Shown here: positions 1 to 10,243 of the stretch, piece after piece
How positions within the stretch are numbered: the stretch's first letter is position 1
How the letters are laid out: each line of letters opens with the position of its first letter
The notes under the pieces: generated by a model
Seen by the model: only the letters and a program-made list of their open reading frames with translations
Database searches by the model: none
Told to the model about the DNA's origin: nothing
Program-made: the position numbers and the translations under genes
Source: Selenomonas sp.
GTDB lineage: Bacteria; Bacillota; Negativicutes; Selenomonadales; Selenomonadaceae
NCBI RefSeq assembly: GCF_022771645.1
Contig: NZ_JALFCU010000038.1
Location: 1 to 49,032 of the forward strand
Length of the DNA: 49,032 nucleotides
Direction: 5' to 3'

Positions 1-342
1 TTGGAACGATTCCTGAACGATCTGCCCGCTCTTTGGATGAGTCGTCTGCGTGCACAGAAGTGTGCGTGAATGGCTTTCGACATTCAGTTCAAGCTGATTT
101 ATCAAGGCATACGGGATGTTTTCCGTGTGCGAAGTTTGAGACAACGAATATAATCTTTCGATGGAACCAATCACTCGATAGCGATCTTCTTCGTTACTGT
201 GGAACACATCGAAATATTCTTTCCGATACGGATCGTTGAAGACATAGCTGGCCTCTTCCAAACTCAATCCATGTTTCTTCCGATTTATTTCATTCTTCTT
301 ATCGTCCCACTGAATGCGAAGACCTTGAACTTCTATCTCCAT
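1..342 (-). pseudogene. BrnT-like (DUF497) toxin gene, frameshifted and cut by the window edge
   Basis: The first 60 or so residues from the ATG at 342 look like a BrnT-family ribonuclease toxin: a KHGLSLEEASYVFNDP stretch, then DVFHSNEEDRYRVIGSIE. BrnT toxins are about 90 residues and are normally paired with a BrnA antitoxin. After the IGSIE motif the reading frame gives a sequence unlike the family. The frame two bases further on gives RKIIFVVSNF, the hydrophobic strand expected there, but then meets a stop after about 24 codons. The simplest reading is a small indel near position 155, so the gene is probably dead or mis-sequenced. The open frame continues to base 1 without a stop, so the true end lies outside. 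No BrnA gene is visible. The family call rests on motif memory only. Confidence 0.5.
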
Positions 343-393
343 GACCTCATTTTACCCCATGAATAAAATTTACGCAATACAAAACACGTTGCC

Positions 394-2127
394 TTACGCT
401 TTGAAAATCGCGTCGAGGCTCCCGTCGAGCTCTTTCGCAATCTTGCGGATGTCCTCTGCAATCTCCGCTGCGGGCTGTGGCGGCTCGTAGTGGTAGAAGT
501 AGCGCGTGAAGGGGATTTCGTAGCCAATCTTCGTGCGTTTTTCGTCGACCCAGGCGTCGGGCGCGAACGGGAGCACCTCGCGCTGCATGTAGGCGTCGAT
601 GGTTTCCGTGAGCGGGACGTTCTCGGTGTCGCGGCGCGCGGGGTCGGGCTGGAGCTTGCCGCGTTTTTTGACGGGCTGGCCGTCGTCACCAATGAGCGGG
701 CGCTCGACGGTGATCTTCTGGTAGCCGAAAGCTTCGTTTGGGAAAATCTTGCAGTCCTCCGTCTCGCGGAATGCGCCGTAGATGCGGCTGATCTCGGCGA
801 TCTGTGCGTCCGAGATTTCGACGCGCTTGCTGCCGAGCGACTTGCGCAGTTTCGTGTAGATGCCGTTCGCATTGATGAGCTGGACCTTGCCGCGCCGCTC
901 CACGCTCTTGCGGTTCGAGAGCACCCAGATGTACGTCGCGATGCCGGTGTTGTAAAAGATGTCGTTCGGCAGGGCGATGATGGCTTCGATGAGGTCGTGC
1001 TCGAGGAGGTAGCGGCGGATCTCCGACGGGCCGCTGCCGGCGTCGCCGGTGAAGAGCGGCGAGCCGTTGTGGATGATGGCGACGCGGCTGCCGGCCGGCT
1101 TCATCTTGCGGACGACGGTTTCGAGGAAGAGCATCTGGCTGTCGCCGATGGCGGGCACGCCAGCGCCGAAGCGTCCTGCGAAGCCCGTTTTCTGCTCGTC
1201 GAGCACGGCTTTCTTTTCGTTCTTCCACTCGCGCCCGAACGGTGGATTCGAGAGGATGTAGTCGAACGTGTCGCCGGCGAACTGGTCGTCCGAGAGCGTG
1301 TTGCCGGGCTGGATGTGCGTGGCGTCTTCGCCTTTGATGAGCGTGTCGGCCTGGCAGATGGCAAACGTCTGGTCGTTGATCTCCTGCCCGTACGGGATGA
1401 GCGTCGCGGAGGCGTTGAGCTTTTTCAGGTATTCGCTCGCGACGGAGAGCATGCCGCCCGTGCCGCAGGCCGGATCGTAGAGCGTCTTGATGGCGTCGGG
1501 TGACGTGAGCATCTCGTCGTCGTCCATGAACAGGATGTTGACCATGAGGCGGATGACTTCGCGCGGCGTGTAATGCTGCCCGGCATCCTCGTTGCTGGAC
1601 TCGGAAAATTTGCGGATGATCTCCTCGAAGACGTAGCCCATCTCGATGTTCGAGACGTGGTTGGGATGGAAATCGCCCTTGTCCGTCGTGAACGCCTGCA
1701 GGACGATGTAGAGGATGCCTTTTTCGTCCATGCGCGTGATCTCGGGGTCAAAGTTGAACCGCTTGATGATCTCGCGCACGTTCGCGGAGAAGCCCGCGAG
1801 GTACTGGCGGAAATTCGCCGCGAGGTTGTCGGGGTCATCGAGCAGCGTCTGCAGCGTGTATGGGCTCGTGTTGTAAAACGGGCAGCCCGAGGCCTGGCAG
1901 AGGCGGCGTTCGAGCATCTGCGTGTTGATCTTGTACGCGGCGCGCGTCTCTTTCACCGCCGTATCGACCGTCGCCTTCGTGCCCGCGAGCATGCAATCGA
2001 AGCGGCGGATGACGGTCAGCGGCAGGATGACGTTGCCATATTCGTGCGGCTTGTAGACGCCCGTCAGCTTGTCGGCGATGGACCAGATGAAATCCGCCTT
2101 TTCTTTCACATGCGTCATGAGACTCAT
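394..2127 (-). CDS. hsdM: Type I restriction-modification system, DNA methyltransferase subunit M
   Basis: This 577-residue protein is the modification subunit of a type I restriction system. It transfers a methyl group from S-adenosylmethionine to adenine N6 at sites chosen by an HsdS partner. Residues 1-160 are the helical HsdM N-terminal domain. The SAM-binding motif DPACGTGG lies at 217-224 and the catalytic NPPF motif at 293-296, as in adenine methyltransferases. The length is usual for HsdM. The ATG at 2127 has AGGAGG 8 nt upstream. HsdS and HsdR are not in the window; they could lie beyond the left edge, past the degraded BrnT-like gene. The aminopeptidase gene ends only 20 bp upstream with no terminator between, so hsdM may be transcribed from the birA promoter. 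Confidence 0.93.
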   Translation of the reverse strand: MSLMTHVKEKADFIWSIADKLTGVYKPHEYGNVILPLTVIRRFDCMLAGTKATVDTAVKETRAAYKINTQMLERRLCQASGCPFYNTSPYTLQTLLDDPDNLAANFRQYLAGFSANVREIIKRFNFDPEITRMDEKGILYIVLQAFTTDKGDFHPNHVSNIEMGYVFEEIIRKFSESSNEDAGQHYTPREVIRLMVNILFMDDDEMLTSPDAIKTLYDPACGTGGMLSVASEYLKKLNASATLIPYGQEINDQTFAICQADTLIKGEDATHIQPGNTLSDDQFAGDTFDYILSNPPFGREWKNEKKAVLDEQKTGFAGRFGAGVPAIGDSQMLFLETVVRKMKPAGSRVAIIHNGSPLFTGDAGSGPSEIRRYLLEHDLIEAIIALPNDIFYNTGIATYIWVLSNRKSVERRGKVQLINANGIYTKLRKSLGSKRVEISDAQIAEISRIYGAFRETEDCKIFPNEAFGYQKITVERPLIGDDGQPVKKRGKLQPDPARRDTENVPLTETIDAYMQREVLPFAPDAWVDEKRTKIGYEIPFTRYFYHYEPPQPAAEIAEDIRKIAKELDGSLDAIFKA

Positions 2128-2147
2128 ACGCGTTGCCTCCTAAAAAT

Positions 2148-3548
2148 TCATGCTTCCGCGAGGAATGCCATGTAGCCTTTCTTCGTCTCGTAGACGTCGA
2201 CCTTGCTTGTCGCTTCCCACGGCGCGTGCATGGAGAGGACGCCGACGCCGCTGTCGATGACCTGCATGCCATAGAGGCTCATGATGTAGGCGATCGTGCC
2301 GCCGCCGCCGAGGTCGACTTTGCCGAGCTCCGCGAGCTGGTAATGGACGTCGTGCTTGTCCATCATCGCGCGGATCTCGCCGAGGTATTCGGCATTCGCG
2401 TCGTTCGAGCCGGACTTGCCGCGCGCGCCCGTGAATTTGTTGAAGACCATGCCGCGGCCCAGGTAAGCGACGTTCTTCTTGTCGTACGCGCTCGCGTACA
2501 GCGCATCGTACGCGCTCGAGACGTCGGACGACAGCATCTTCGAGTGCGCGAGGCAGCGGCGGAGCTTCAGGTCGCTGTAGCTGCCGCACGCATTCATGAG
2601 CTCGGCGACGATGTTCTCGAAGAAATGCGACTGCATGCCCGTCGCGCCGACGCTGCCAATTTCCTCTTTGTCGACGAGGAGGCAGCACGCGGTCTTTTTG
2701 CGCGGCGCGTCCGCATCGAGCATCGCGCGCAGGCTCGTGTAGGCGCAGACGCGGTCGTCCTGGCCGTACGCGAGGATCATGCTGCGGTCGAAACCGAGCT
2801 CGCGCGCTTTGCCCGCCGGCACGAGCACGAGCTCGGCGGACTGGAAGTCGTCTTCTTCGATGCCGTATTTGTCTTTGAGAAGCTTCAGCACGCCAGCCTT
2901 GACGGATTCCTTTTCATCCTCTTTCAGCGGATAGTTGCCGACGAGGATGTCGAGGTTCTCGCCCTCGATGACTTTCGCGCCCGTCTTTTTCATCTGCTCC
3001 TGAGAAAGGTGGATGAGGAGATCCGTCACGCAGAACACGGGGTCGCCCGGCTCTTCGCCGATGTTCACATCGACGACCTTGCCGTCCTTCTTCGCGACGA
3101 CGCCGTGCATCGCGAGCGGCAGCGTAACCCACTGGTACTTCTTGATGCCGCCGTAGTAATGCGTGTCGAGGTACGCGAGGCCGCCGTCTTCGTACAGCGG
3201 GTTCATCTTCACGTCCAGGCGGCACGTGTCGATGTGCGCGCCGAGGATGACGAGGCCGTTTTCCAGCGGCTCCGTGCCGACGTGGAACAACACGACGGAT
3301 TTCTTCATGTTGACGGCATAGACCTTGTCGCCCGGCTGGATGGTCTCGCCCTTCGCGATGTAGTCCGCGAGGTCGCGGTAGCCAGCCGCCTCGGCCTGAC
3401 GCACGGCTTCGGCCGCGCTCTCGCGCTCCGTCTTGCAATTCGAGAGGAACTCGATGTAGCCCTTGTTGAGCTCTTCGAGCTCCTTTTTTTCTTTCTTGCC
3501 GTAGCTGCTCCAGACGGAGGCTTTCTCTTCTTTGTCTTTCTTGGACAT
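2148..3548 (-). CDS. M18 family zinc aminopeptidase
   Basis: The 466-residue protein belongs to peptidase family M18, cytosolic dinuclear-zinc aminopeptidases that remove N-terminal residues from peptides. Metal and catalytic motifs are visible: GAHIDTCRLD with H105 and D107, a DKEEIGS segment carrying the catalytic and metal-binding glutamates, SSDVSSAYD, and a C-terminal SMHAPWE histidine. Length and motif order match the bacterial branch annotated as aminopeptidase 1 rather than the shorter M42 enzymes. The ATG at 3548 has AAGGAG 9 nt upstream. It lies 15 bp after dusB, so it is probably the fourth gene of the birA operon. The N-terminus is rich in lysine and glutamate, as is common here. 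The natural substrate cannot be read from sequence. Confidence 0.9.
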   Translation of the reverse strand: MSKKDKEEKASVWSSYGKKEKKELEELNKGYIEFLSNCKTERESAAEAVRQAEAAGYRDLADYIAKGETIQPGDKVYAVNMKKSVVLFHVGTEPLENGLVILGAHIDTCRLDVKMNPLYEDGGLAYLDTHYYGGIKKYQWVTLPLAMHGVVAKKDGKVVDVNIGEEPGDPVFCVTDLLIHLSQEQMKKTGAKVIEGENLDILVGNYPLKEDEKESVKAGVLKLLKDKYGIEEDDFQSAELVLVPAGKARELGFDRSMILAYGQDDRVCAYTSLRAMLDADAPRKKTACCLLVDKEEIGSVGATGMQSHFFENIVAELMNACGSYSDLKLRRCLAHSKMLSSDVSSAYDALYASAYDKKNVAYLGRGMVFNKFTGARGKSGSNDANAEYLGEIRAMMDKHDVHYQLAELGKVDLGGGGTIAYIMSLYGMQVIDSGVGVLSMHAPWEATSKVDVYETKKGYMAFLAEA

Positions 3549-3563
3549 ATTGTATCGCTCCTT

Positions 3564-4532
3564 TTATTCGTGGTAGTCAAAAAATTCTCTCAGGATCGCG
3601 AGGAAATCGTCGCGCGTCGTCGCTTTGTTGAAGCGGTCGCGCAGGACGGCGCCGTGGACGATGCCGCGCGTGTACCATGTCGCGTGCTTGCGCATTTCGC
3701 GCGGGCCGACGTAATCGCCCTTGTACTTCAAAAGCAGATCGAGGTGGCGCACGATGACGGCAGCGCGCTCGTGCATCGTCGGCCCCGGCAATCGCTCACC
3801 CGTGCGCAGGTAATGCGTGAACTGATGGAAAATCCACGGATTGCCCTGCGCGGCGCGGCCGATCATGACAGCTTCGCAGCCCGTCGCCTCCCGGATGCGG
3901 TCGAGGTCGTCATACGTCCGCACGTCGCCGTTCGCGATGACGGGGATGCTCACAGCACGGCGCACGTCCGCAATCTTCGACCAATCCGCATGACCGGCGT
4001 AGAACTGCTCGCGCGTACGCCCGTGCACGGCGATGGCGTCGACGCCGGCCGCCTCGGCGCGCTGCGCCAGTTCGCCGACGTTGATGTGCTCGCTGTCCCA
4101 GCCGATGCGCATCTTCACCGTGAACGGCATTTTGACCGCCTTGCGGATCGCTGTGAGGATGGCCGTCGCGCGCTCGGGGTCGCGCATGAGCGCCGAGCCC
4201 TCGCCGTTCTTCACGACTTTCGGTGCCGGGCACCCCATGTTGAAATCGAGAATGTCCGCCGTGCCGAGCGCTTCGACGTAGGCCGCCGCCTCTGCCGCCA
4301 TCTCTGGCGTCGCGGCGAAAATCTGCATGGCGAGCGGGCGCTCGCCTTTTTCTGATTGCAACATGGCGAGCGTGTGCTCATTTTTGAAATGAATACCTTG
4401 GCTCGACACCATCTCGGCGTAGCAGAGCGGGCAGCCCTTGTCGTGCGCGATGATGCGGTACGCCGTGTCCGTCACGCCCGCCATCGGCGCGAGGAAGACG
4501 GGCGCGTCAAACGTAAAAGGCCCGAGCTTCAT
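3564..4532 (-). CDS. dusB: tRNA-dihydrouridine synthase (DusB-type)
   Basis: This 322-residue flavoprotein reduces specific uridines to dihydrouridine in the tRNA D-loop using FMN and NAD(P)H. The N-terminal TIM barrel carries the family signatures LAPMAGVTD near residue 15, FNMGCPAPKV near 98-107 with the catalytic cysteine, and VHGRTREQ. The C-terminal third is the small helical tRNA-binding domain. Length is typical of DusB. Its start codon overlaps the coaX stop by four bases (ATGA), which suggests translational coupling. DusB next to CoaX and BirA is a recurrent Firmicutes arrangement. The specific position modified is not determinable here. Confidence 0.95.
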   Translation of the reverse strand: MKLGPFTFDAPVFLAPMAGVTDTAYRIIAHDKGCPLCYAEMVSSQGIHFKNEHTLAMLQSEKGERPLAMQIFAATPEMAAEAAAYVEALGTADILDFNMGCPAPKVVKNGEGSALMRDPERATAILTAIRKAVKMPFTVKMRIGWDSEHINVGELAQRAEAAGVDAIAVHGRTREQFYAGHADWSKIADVRRAVSIPVIANGDVRTYDDLDRIREATGCEAVMIGRAAQGNPWIFHQFTHYLRTGERLPGPTMHERAAVIVRHLDLLLKYKGDYVGPREMRKHATWYTRGIVHGAVLRDRFNKATTRDDFLAILREFFDYHE

Positions 4533-5380
4533 GCGTTCCGTGCCCCCTGCGCCGTTTTTTCGCCCGCGTCGCTTTTTTCCGCCGCCTCATGATGCGCGTT
4601 GCGCTCGCGATGCTTTTCCTCGTTGCGCTCGTAGAGCACCTGCAGGCCCGAAAGCGTCAGGAAATGGTCGATCTTGTCGATCGTGCGCGATTCCTTTGCG
4701 ATCATGCGCGCGAAGCCGCCCGTCGCGATGACTTTCATCGGCTTTCCGTATTCTTCCTTGATGCGGCGCACGATGCCGTCGATCTGGCCGACGTAGCCGT
4801 AGACGATGCCGGCCTGCATGCCTTGGATCGTGTTGCGGCAGATGATGCGCGGCGTCGGCACGAGCTCGATGCGTGGCAGCTGTGCGGCGCGCGAAAAGAG
4901 AGCGTCCGACGACGTGCCGAGCCCCGGCGCGATGACGCCGCCGAGGAAATCGCCATTCGTGTCGACGACGTCGAACGTCGTCGCCGTGCCGATGTCAATG
5001 ACGATGAGCGGCCCGCCGTACGCCTCATACGCGCCGACGACGTTCACGATGCGGTCGGCGCCGATGGCGCGCGGATTCTCGTAGTTCAGGCGAATGCCCG
5101 TCTTGATGCCGGGGCCGACGATGAGCGGCTTGATGTGGAAATAGCGCTCGCACATCTTGATCATCGGCACGACGAGCGGCGGCACGACGGACGAGATGAT
5201 GATGGCGTCGATATCCGTCATGGCGATGCCCTGATACGAAAACAGGTTGTTGATGAGCATGCCGTACTCGTCGCCCGTCTTCAGGCGATCCGTCGAGATG
5301 CGCCAATGCTTCAGGAGCTTTTTGCCCTCGTATGTGCCGAGCACGATGTTGCTGTTGCCGATGTCGAAAACTAAAAGCAC
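4529..5380 (-). CDS. coaX: Type III pantothenate kinase
   Basis: CoaX phosphorylates pantothenate in the first step of coenzyme A synthesis. The 283-residue protein has the ASKHA-fold phosphate loop VFDIGNSNIVLG at residues 4-15, the GADRIVN motif and the IDIGTATTFDVV motif with the catalytic aspartate. The C-terminal 25-30 residues are charged and extend slightly beyond the usual 255-260 residue enzyme. Translation starts at GTG (5380), with GGGAGG 8 nt upstream. It is the second gene after birA in an operon with dusB, linking biotin ligation and CoA supply, which are both needed for acyl chemistry. Type III enzymes are usually insensitive to CoA feedback (family knowledge). Confidence 0.96.
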   Translation of the reverse strand: MLLVFDIGNSNIVLGTYEGKKLLKHWRISTDRLKTGDEYGMLINNLFSYQGIAMTDIDAIIISSVVPPLVVPMIKMCERYFHIKPLIVGPGIKTGIRLNYENPRAIGADRIVNVVGAYEAYGGPLIVIDIGTATTFDVVDTNGDFLGGVIAPGLGTSSDALFSRAAQLPRIELVPTPRIICRNTIQGMQAGIVYGYVGQIDGIVRRIKEEYGKPMKVIATGGFARMIAKESRTIDKIDHFLTLSGLQVLYERNEEKHRERNAHHEAAEKSDAGEKTAQGARNA

Positions 5381-5425
5381 AGGATGTCCTCCCTATGTCT
5401 GTGGTCTGCAGAAAACGCGCAACGT

Positions 5426-6415
5426 TCAGCGCGTGCCCGTCCAGCCTTTCGGACGGATGGAAACATCGCCCGCGAGCACACGGCGGCGGCCCTCTGACGT
5501 GTCGACGAGCAGCGCGCCCGTCTCGTCGATGTCGGCCGCCCGTCCCTCGAACGTTTCGCCGACGCCGAGCACGCGCACATCCTGGCCGAGTGTCACGGAC
5601 AGTGCACGCCACGCATCGAACACGGGCGCGAAGCCCTCATTTTGCACCGCGCGATAGAGCGTTTCCATTTCCCGCAAGATCGCGGCGAGCAGCTGCCGGC
5701 GGTCAACAGCGTGGCCCGCGAGAATCGCGAGCGACGTCGCCGTGTCCTGGATGTCCGGCGTGAACTCGTCCGCCGTGATATTCACGTTGATGCCGATGCC
5801 GATGACGATGTAATGGATGCGCTCCATCTCCGCGCTCATCTCCGTCAAGATGCCAACGAGCTTGCGCCCGTCTGCGAGGATGTCGTTCGGCCACTTGATG
5901 CCGACGTCGAGCCCGAGGCTGCGGATGGCGCGCGCGACAGCAACGGCCGCGAGCAGCGTGCACTTCGGCGCTTCCTGCGGCAGGAACGATGTCGGTCGCA
6001 GGATGACGGAGAACAGCACGCCTTCGCCCTTCGGGCAGAACCAGCCGCGCGCGAGGCGGCCGTGCCCCGTCCCCTGGAACTCCGTGACGACGAGCGTGCC
6101 GTCCGGTGCACCGTCATTTGCCGCCACCTTCGCGTCCTCGTTCGTCGAGCGCGTCTCTTCGTGATAAAGGATGTTCGTGCCGAAGAGCGAATCTTTGAGC
6201 AGTGGCACGAGTTCCGCCGGCGTCAGCACGTCCGGCGTGCCGCGCAAAGCATAGCCGCTGCGCGACTGGCTCACGATGTCATACCCCGCGCGCCGCAGCT
6301 CCTTGATGTGCTTCCACACCGCCGTCCGCGACACGCCGAGCCGCTCGGCAATCTCCTCGCCCGAGATATACGTATCGCCTGCCGTTTTCAGCAGGTTCAA
6401 GATTTCTTTCCGCAA
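5426..6415 (-). CDS. birA: Bifunctional biotin operon repressor / biotin-[acetyl-CoA-carboxylase] ligase
   Basis: BirA joins biotin to carrier proteins through biotinyl-5'-AMP and, with its N-terminal DNA-binding domain, can repress biotin genes. Residues 1-60 form a winged helix-turn-helix (SGEEIAERLGVSRTAVWKHI). The ligase core follows with GTGHGRLARGW in place of the usual GRGRxGR loop, then the KWPNDI motif and a C-terminal SH3-like domain. The substituted loop keeps an arginine but deserves note. At 329 residues it is a full-length group II enzyme. The start is TTG at 6415, preceded by a GGGGGAAG ribosome site. It leads the operon behind an extended -10 promoter at 6451-6456. No biotin biosynthesis gene is in the window. 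Confidence 0.94.
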   Translation of the reverse strand: MRKEILNLLKTAGDTYISGEEIAERLGVSRTAVWKHIKELRRAGYDIVSQSRSGYALRGTPDVLTPAELVPLLKDSLFGTNILYHEETRSTNEDAKVAANDGAPDGTLVVTEFQGTGHGRLARGWFCPKGEGVLFSVILRPTSFLPQEAPKCTLLAAVAVARAIRSLGLDVGIKWPNDILADGRKLVGILTEMSAEMERIHYIVIGIGINVNITADEFTPDIQDTATSLAILAGHAVDRRQLLAAILREMETLYRAVQNEGFAPVFDAWRALSVTLGQDVRVLGVGETFEGRAADIDETGALLVDTSEGRRRVLAGDVSIRPKGWTGTR

Positions 6416-6450
6416 AATGCTTCCCCCTTGCCGGTGGTCATTCGGGAAAC

Positions 6451-6459
6451 ATTATACCA
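6451..6459 (-). promoter_or_regulatory. Promoter of the birA operon (extended -10)
   Basis: The minus strand reads TGGTATAAT, a perfect -10 hexamer (6451-6456) with the TGn extension. The -35 position falls inside the preceding terminator stem and matches poorly, as is common for extended -10 promoters. The -10 lies about 35 nt upstream of the birA TTG. Confidence 0.7.
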
Positions 6460-6460
6460 T

Positions 6461-6498
6461 AACAAAAAGGCCGTTGCAGTTTTTTCTGCAACGGCCTT
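6461..6498 (-). terminator. Intrinsic terminator after ftsH
   Basis: A 13-bp perfect stem (6467-6479 with 6486-6498) encloses a six-base A/T loop. On the minus strand it is followed by a T run that leads directly into the birA promoter. The flanking sequence on the other strand is less T-rich, so it acts mainly for ftsH. Confidence 0.9.
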
Positions 6499-6508
6499 GT
6501 GTTTGCCC

Positions 6509-8512
<2,004 letters not shown>

Positions 8513-8558
8513 CCGCATACCTCCAATGACAGCATCCCTGCCGCCAGCGTGTTATGGT

Positions 8559-9104
8559 TCATGCATAAATTTCTGGTTTCAAGACGCCGATATACGGCAG
8601 GTTGCGGTAGATTTCCGCATAGTCGAGCCCGTAGCCGACGAGGAATTCGTCCGGCACCTCGAAGCCGCAATAGTCGATCGGCACATTTGCCGTGCGGCGC
8701 GACGGCTTCGAGAGCAGCGCGCACAGCTTCACGCTCGCAGGCTTGCGGTGCTGGAAATATTTCAGCAGATAGCTCATCGTCGTGCCGGAGTCGATGATGT
8801 CCTCGATGACGATGAGGTGCTTGCCCTCGATGTCGTAGTCGAGGTCCTTGAGGATCTTCACCGAGCCCGTCGTCGACGTGCCGTTGCCGTAGCTCGACGC
8901 GATCATGAAATCGAACCGCACGGGCAGGTCGATGGCGCGCACGAGGTCGGTGTAAAAGACGGACGCGCCCTTGAGGATGCCGACACAGTAGATGTCTTCC
9001 TTCGCGTCCTTGTAATCCTTCGTGATCTGCGCGCCGAGCTCCGCGACTTTCGCTTTGAGCTGCTCTTCCGTGAAGTAAATCTTCGCGATATCGTCGTTCA
9101 TCAT
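8559..9104 (-). CDS. hpt: Hypoxanthine phosphoribosyltransferase
   Basis: Hpt converts hypoxanthine or guanine plus PRPP to IMP or GMP in purine salvage. The 181-residue protein contains the PRPP-binding motif VIEDIIDSGTTM near residues 100-112, the family lysine-glycine loop ILKGASVF, and a C-terminal metal-binding segment. The first of two tandem ATGs (9104) has GGAGG 8 nt upstream. It sits between tilS and ftsH, the conserved Firmicutes cluster in which TilS and Hpt of some species act together on the ftsH promoter (known from Bacillus and Listeria; not shown here). Confidence 0.97.
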   Translation of the reverse strand: MMNDDIAKIYFTEEQLKAKVAELGAQITKDYKDAKEDIYCVGILKGASVFYTDLVRAIDLPVRFDFMIASSYGNGTSTTGSVKILKDLDYDIEGKHLIVIEDIIDSGTTMSYLLKYFQHRKPASVKLCALLSKPSRRTANVPIDYCGFEVPDEFLVGYGLDYAEIYRNLPYIGVLKPEIYA

Positions 9105-9155
9105 GATGAATTCCTCCGCTTTCTTGCGAATCGTTGATGTTCTTGATGAGGTTTA

Positions 9156-10136
9156 TCATGGAACGGCCGGCCGCAGCCAGCCGTGTTCCTTCGTGATGAT
9201 GAGCCCCGGGAGCTCGACGCGCTTGCCGCCCTCGGCGGCCAGCAGCGCCAGGAGCGCCTCCGTGCGTTCGGCGCTGATGTCGGCAGGATGGCCGAGCGCG
9301 GCGAGAAAGCGCCGCACGACGCGGCGGGCGATGGCGCGCGAAAGCTGCGCTGTCCTGCCCGCATCCAGCGCGAGGCCGTCTGCATCCATCCGCACGAGGC
9401 GGCGGAACGCATCGTCCGCGATATCGTCGAGCGCCGCCCGTTCTTCGCCTGCGAGCGTCGCGAGACGGCAGAGGCCTGCCGCGATGCGCGGGTTGTACTG
9501 CTCCGCAAGCTCAGGCAAAAGTTCCAGCCGCACGCGGTTGCGCAGGCCGTCCGGCACGTCGTTCGTCGCATCGTGGCGCGGCGTGACGCCGCGCTGTGCG
9601 CAATACGCGACAAGCTCCGCCTTGCGCAGCGGCAGCAACGGCCGCACGAGGTGGCGCGCATCGTCGCGCGAAGGAATGCCCGCGAGGCCGTCGAGCCCCG
9701 TGCCGCGCAAGAGATGCATGAGCACGGTCTCGGCCTGGTCGTCTGCGTGGTGCGCCGTGCACACGACATCGGCGCCGGCCGCCTGCCGCACCGCTTCGAG
9801 GAACGCATAGCGCTGCGCGCGCGCCGCCGTCTCGACGGACGCGTCCGCCGCCGCAATACTGCCGACGGGCGCGCGCCCCATGCGGCACGGGATGCCCCGC
9901 ACCGCGCAGAACGCCGCGACGAAGGCCGCGTCCGCCTGCGACGCCGCGCCGCGCAGGCCATGGTCATAGTGCGCGGCCGACACATCGAGATGCAGCATCG
10001 GCGCGAGTTCGACGAGGAGCAGCAGGAGCGCGAGCGAGTCCGGCCCGCCCGAGCACGCGACGAGCACGTGCGTACCGCGCGGCAGGAGCGCTGTCCGCTT
10101 CAGGTGTTCATAGAGGCGTTTCGCGAGCTTTGTCAT
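9156..10136 (-). CDS. tilS: tRNA(Ile)-lysidine synthase, short form
   Basis: TilS attaches lysine to C34 of the CAU-anticodon tRNA-Ile so that it reads AUA codons. The ATP-pyrophosphatase loop SGGPDS lies at residues 29-34, followed by the AHYDHGLRG and TAHHADDQAET motifs. The ATG at 10136 is chosen because GGGAGG lies 8 nt upstream; a longer frame starts 27 bases earlier without a ribosome site. The 326-residue product is shorter than the 430-470 residue proteins of E. coli and B. subtilis. It keeps the catalytic domain and the helical TilS substrate region (to about residue 290) but lacks most of the C-terminal domain, as in the short Aquifex enzyme. No frameshift is apparent. Confidence 0.93.
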   Translation of the reverse strand: MTKLAKRLYEHLKRTALLPRGTHVLVACSGGPDSLALLLLLVELAPMLHLDVSAAHYDHGLRGAASQADAAFVAAFCAVRGIPCRMGRAPVGSIAAADASVETAARAQRYAFLEAVRQAAGADVVCTAHHADDQAETVLMHLLRGTGLDGLAGIPSRDDARHLVRPLLPLRKAELVAYCAQRGVTPRHDATNDVPDGLRNRVRLELLPELAEQYNPRIAAGLCRLATLAGEERAALDDIADDAFRRLVRMDADGLALDAGRTAQLSRAIARRVVRRFLAALGHPADISAERTEALLALLAAEGGKRVELPGLIITKEHGWLRPAVP

Positions 10137-10204
10137 GCGCTGCCGCCTCCCATCGCCCTGCACGGCGCACCTGCGGCACGGAGTCCGCCGAACGCTCGTA
10201 ATGA

Positions 10205-10230
10205 CAAAAGCCTCCCCGCAAGGGAAGGCT
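10205..10230 (-). terminator. Terminator-like hairpin after the S1-domain gene
   Basis: AGCCTTCCC pairs with GGGGAGGCT on the minus strand around a TTGC loop (one G-T pair), followed by TTTTG. It lies between the S1 gene and tilS, so it may only partly terminate, since tilS has no clear promoter of its own. Confidence 0.6.
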
Positions 10231-10243
10231 CGGAATTTCTTTT

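Noticed and set aside
2133..4355. A 740-codon plus-strand open frame
   Set aside because: Antisense shadow of the aminopeptidase and dusB genes.
10150..10205. A dispersed repeat with GTCATTACGAGCG between the S1 gene and tilS
   Set aside because: Similar short sequences are common in Firmicutes intergenic DNA, but only one copy is present here, so a repeat cannot be supported from this window.
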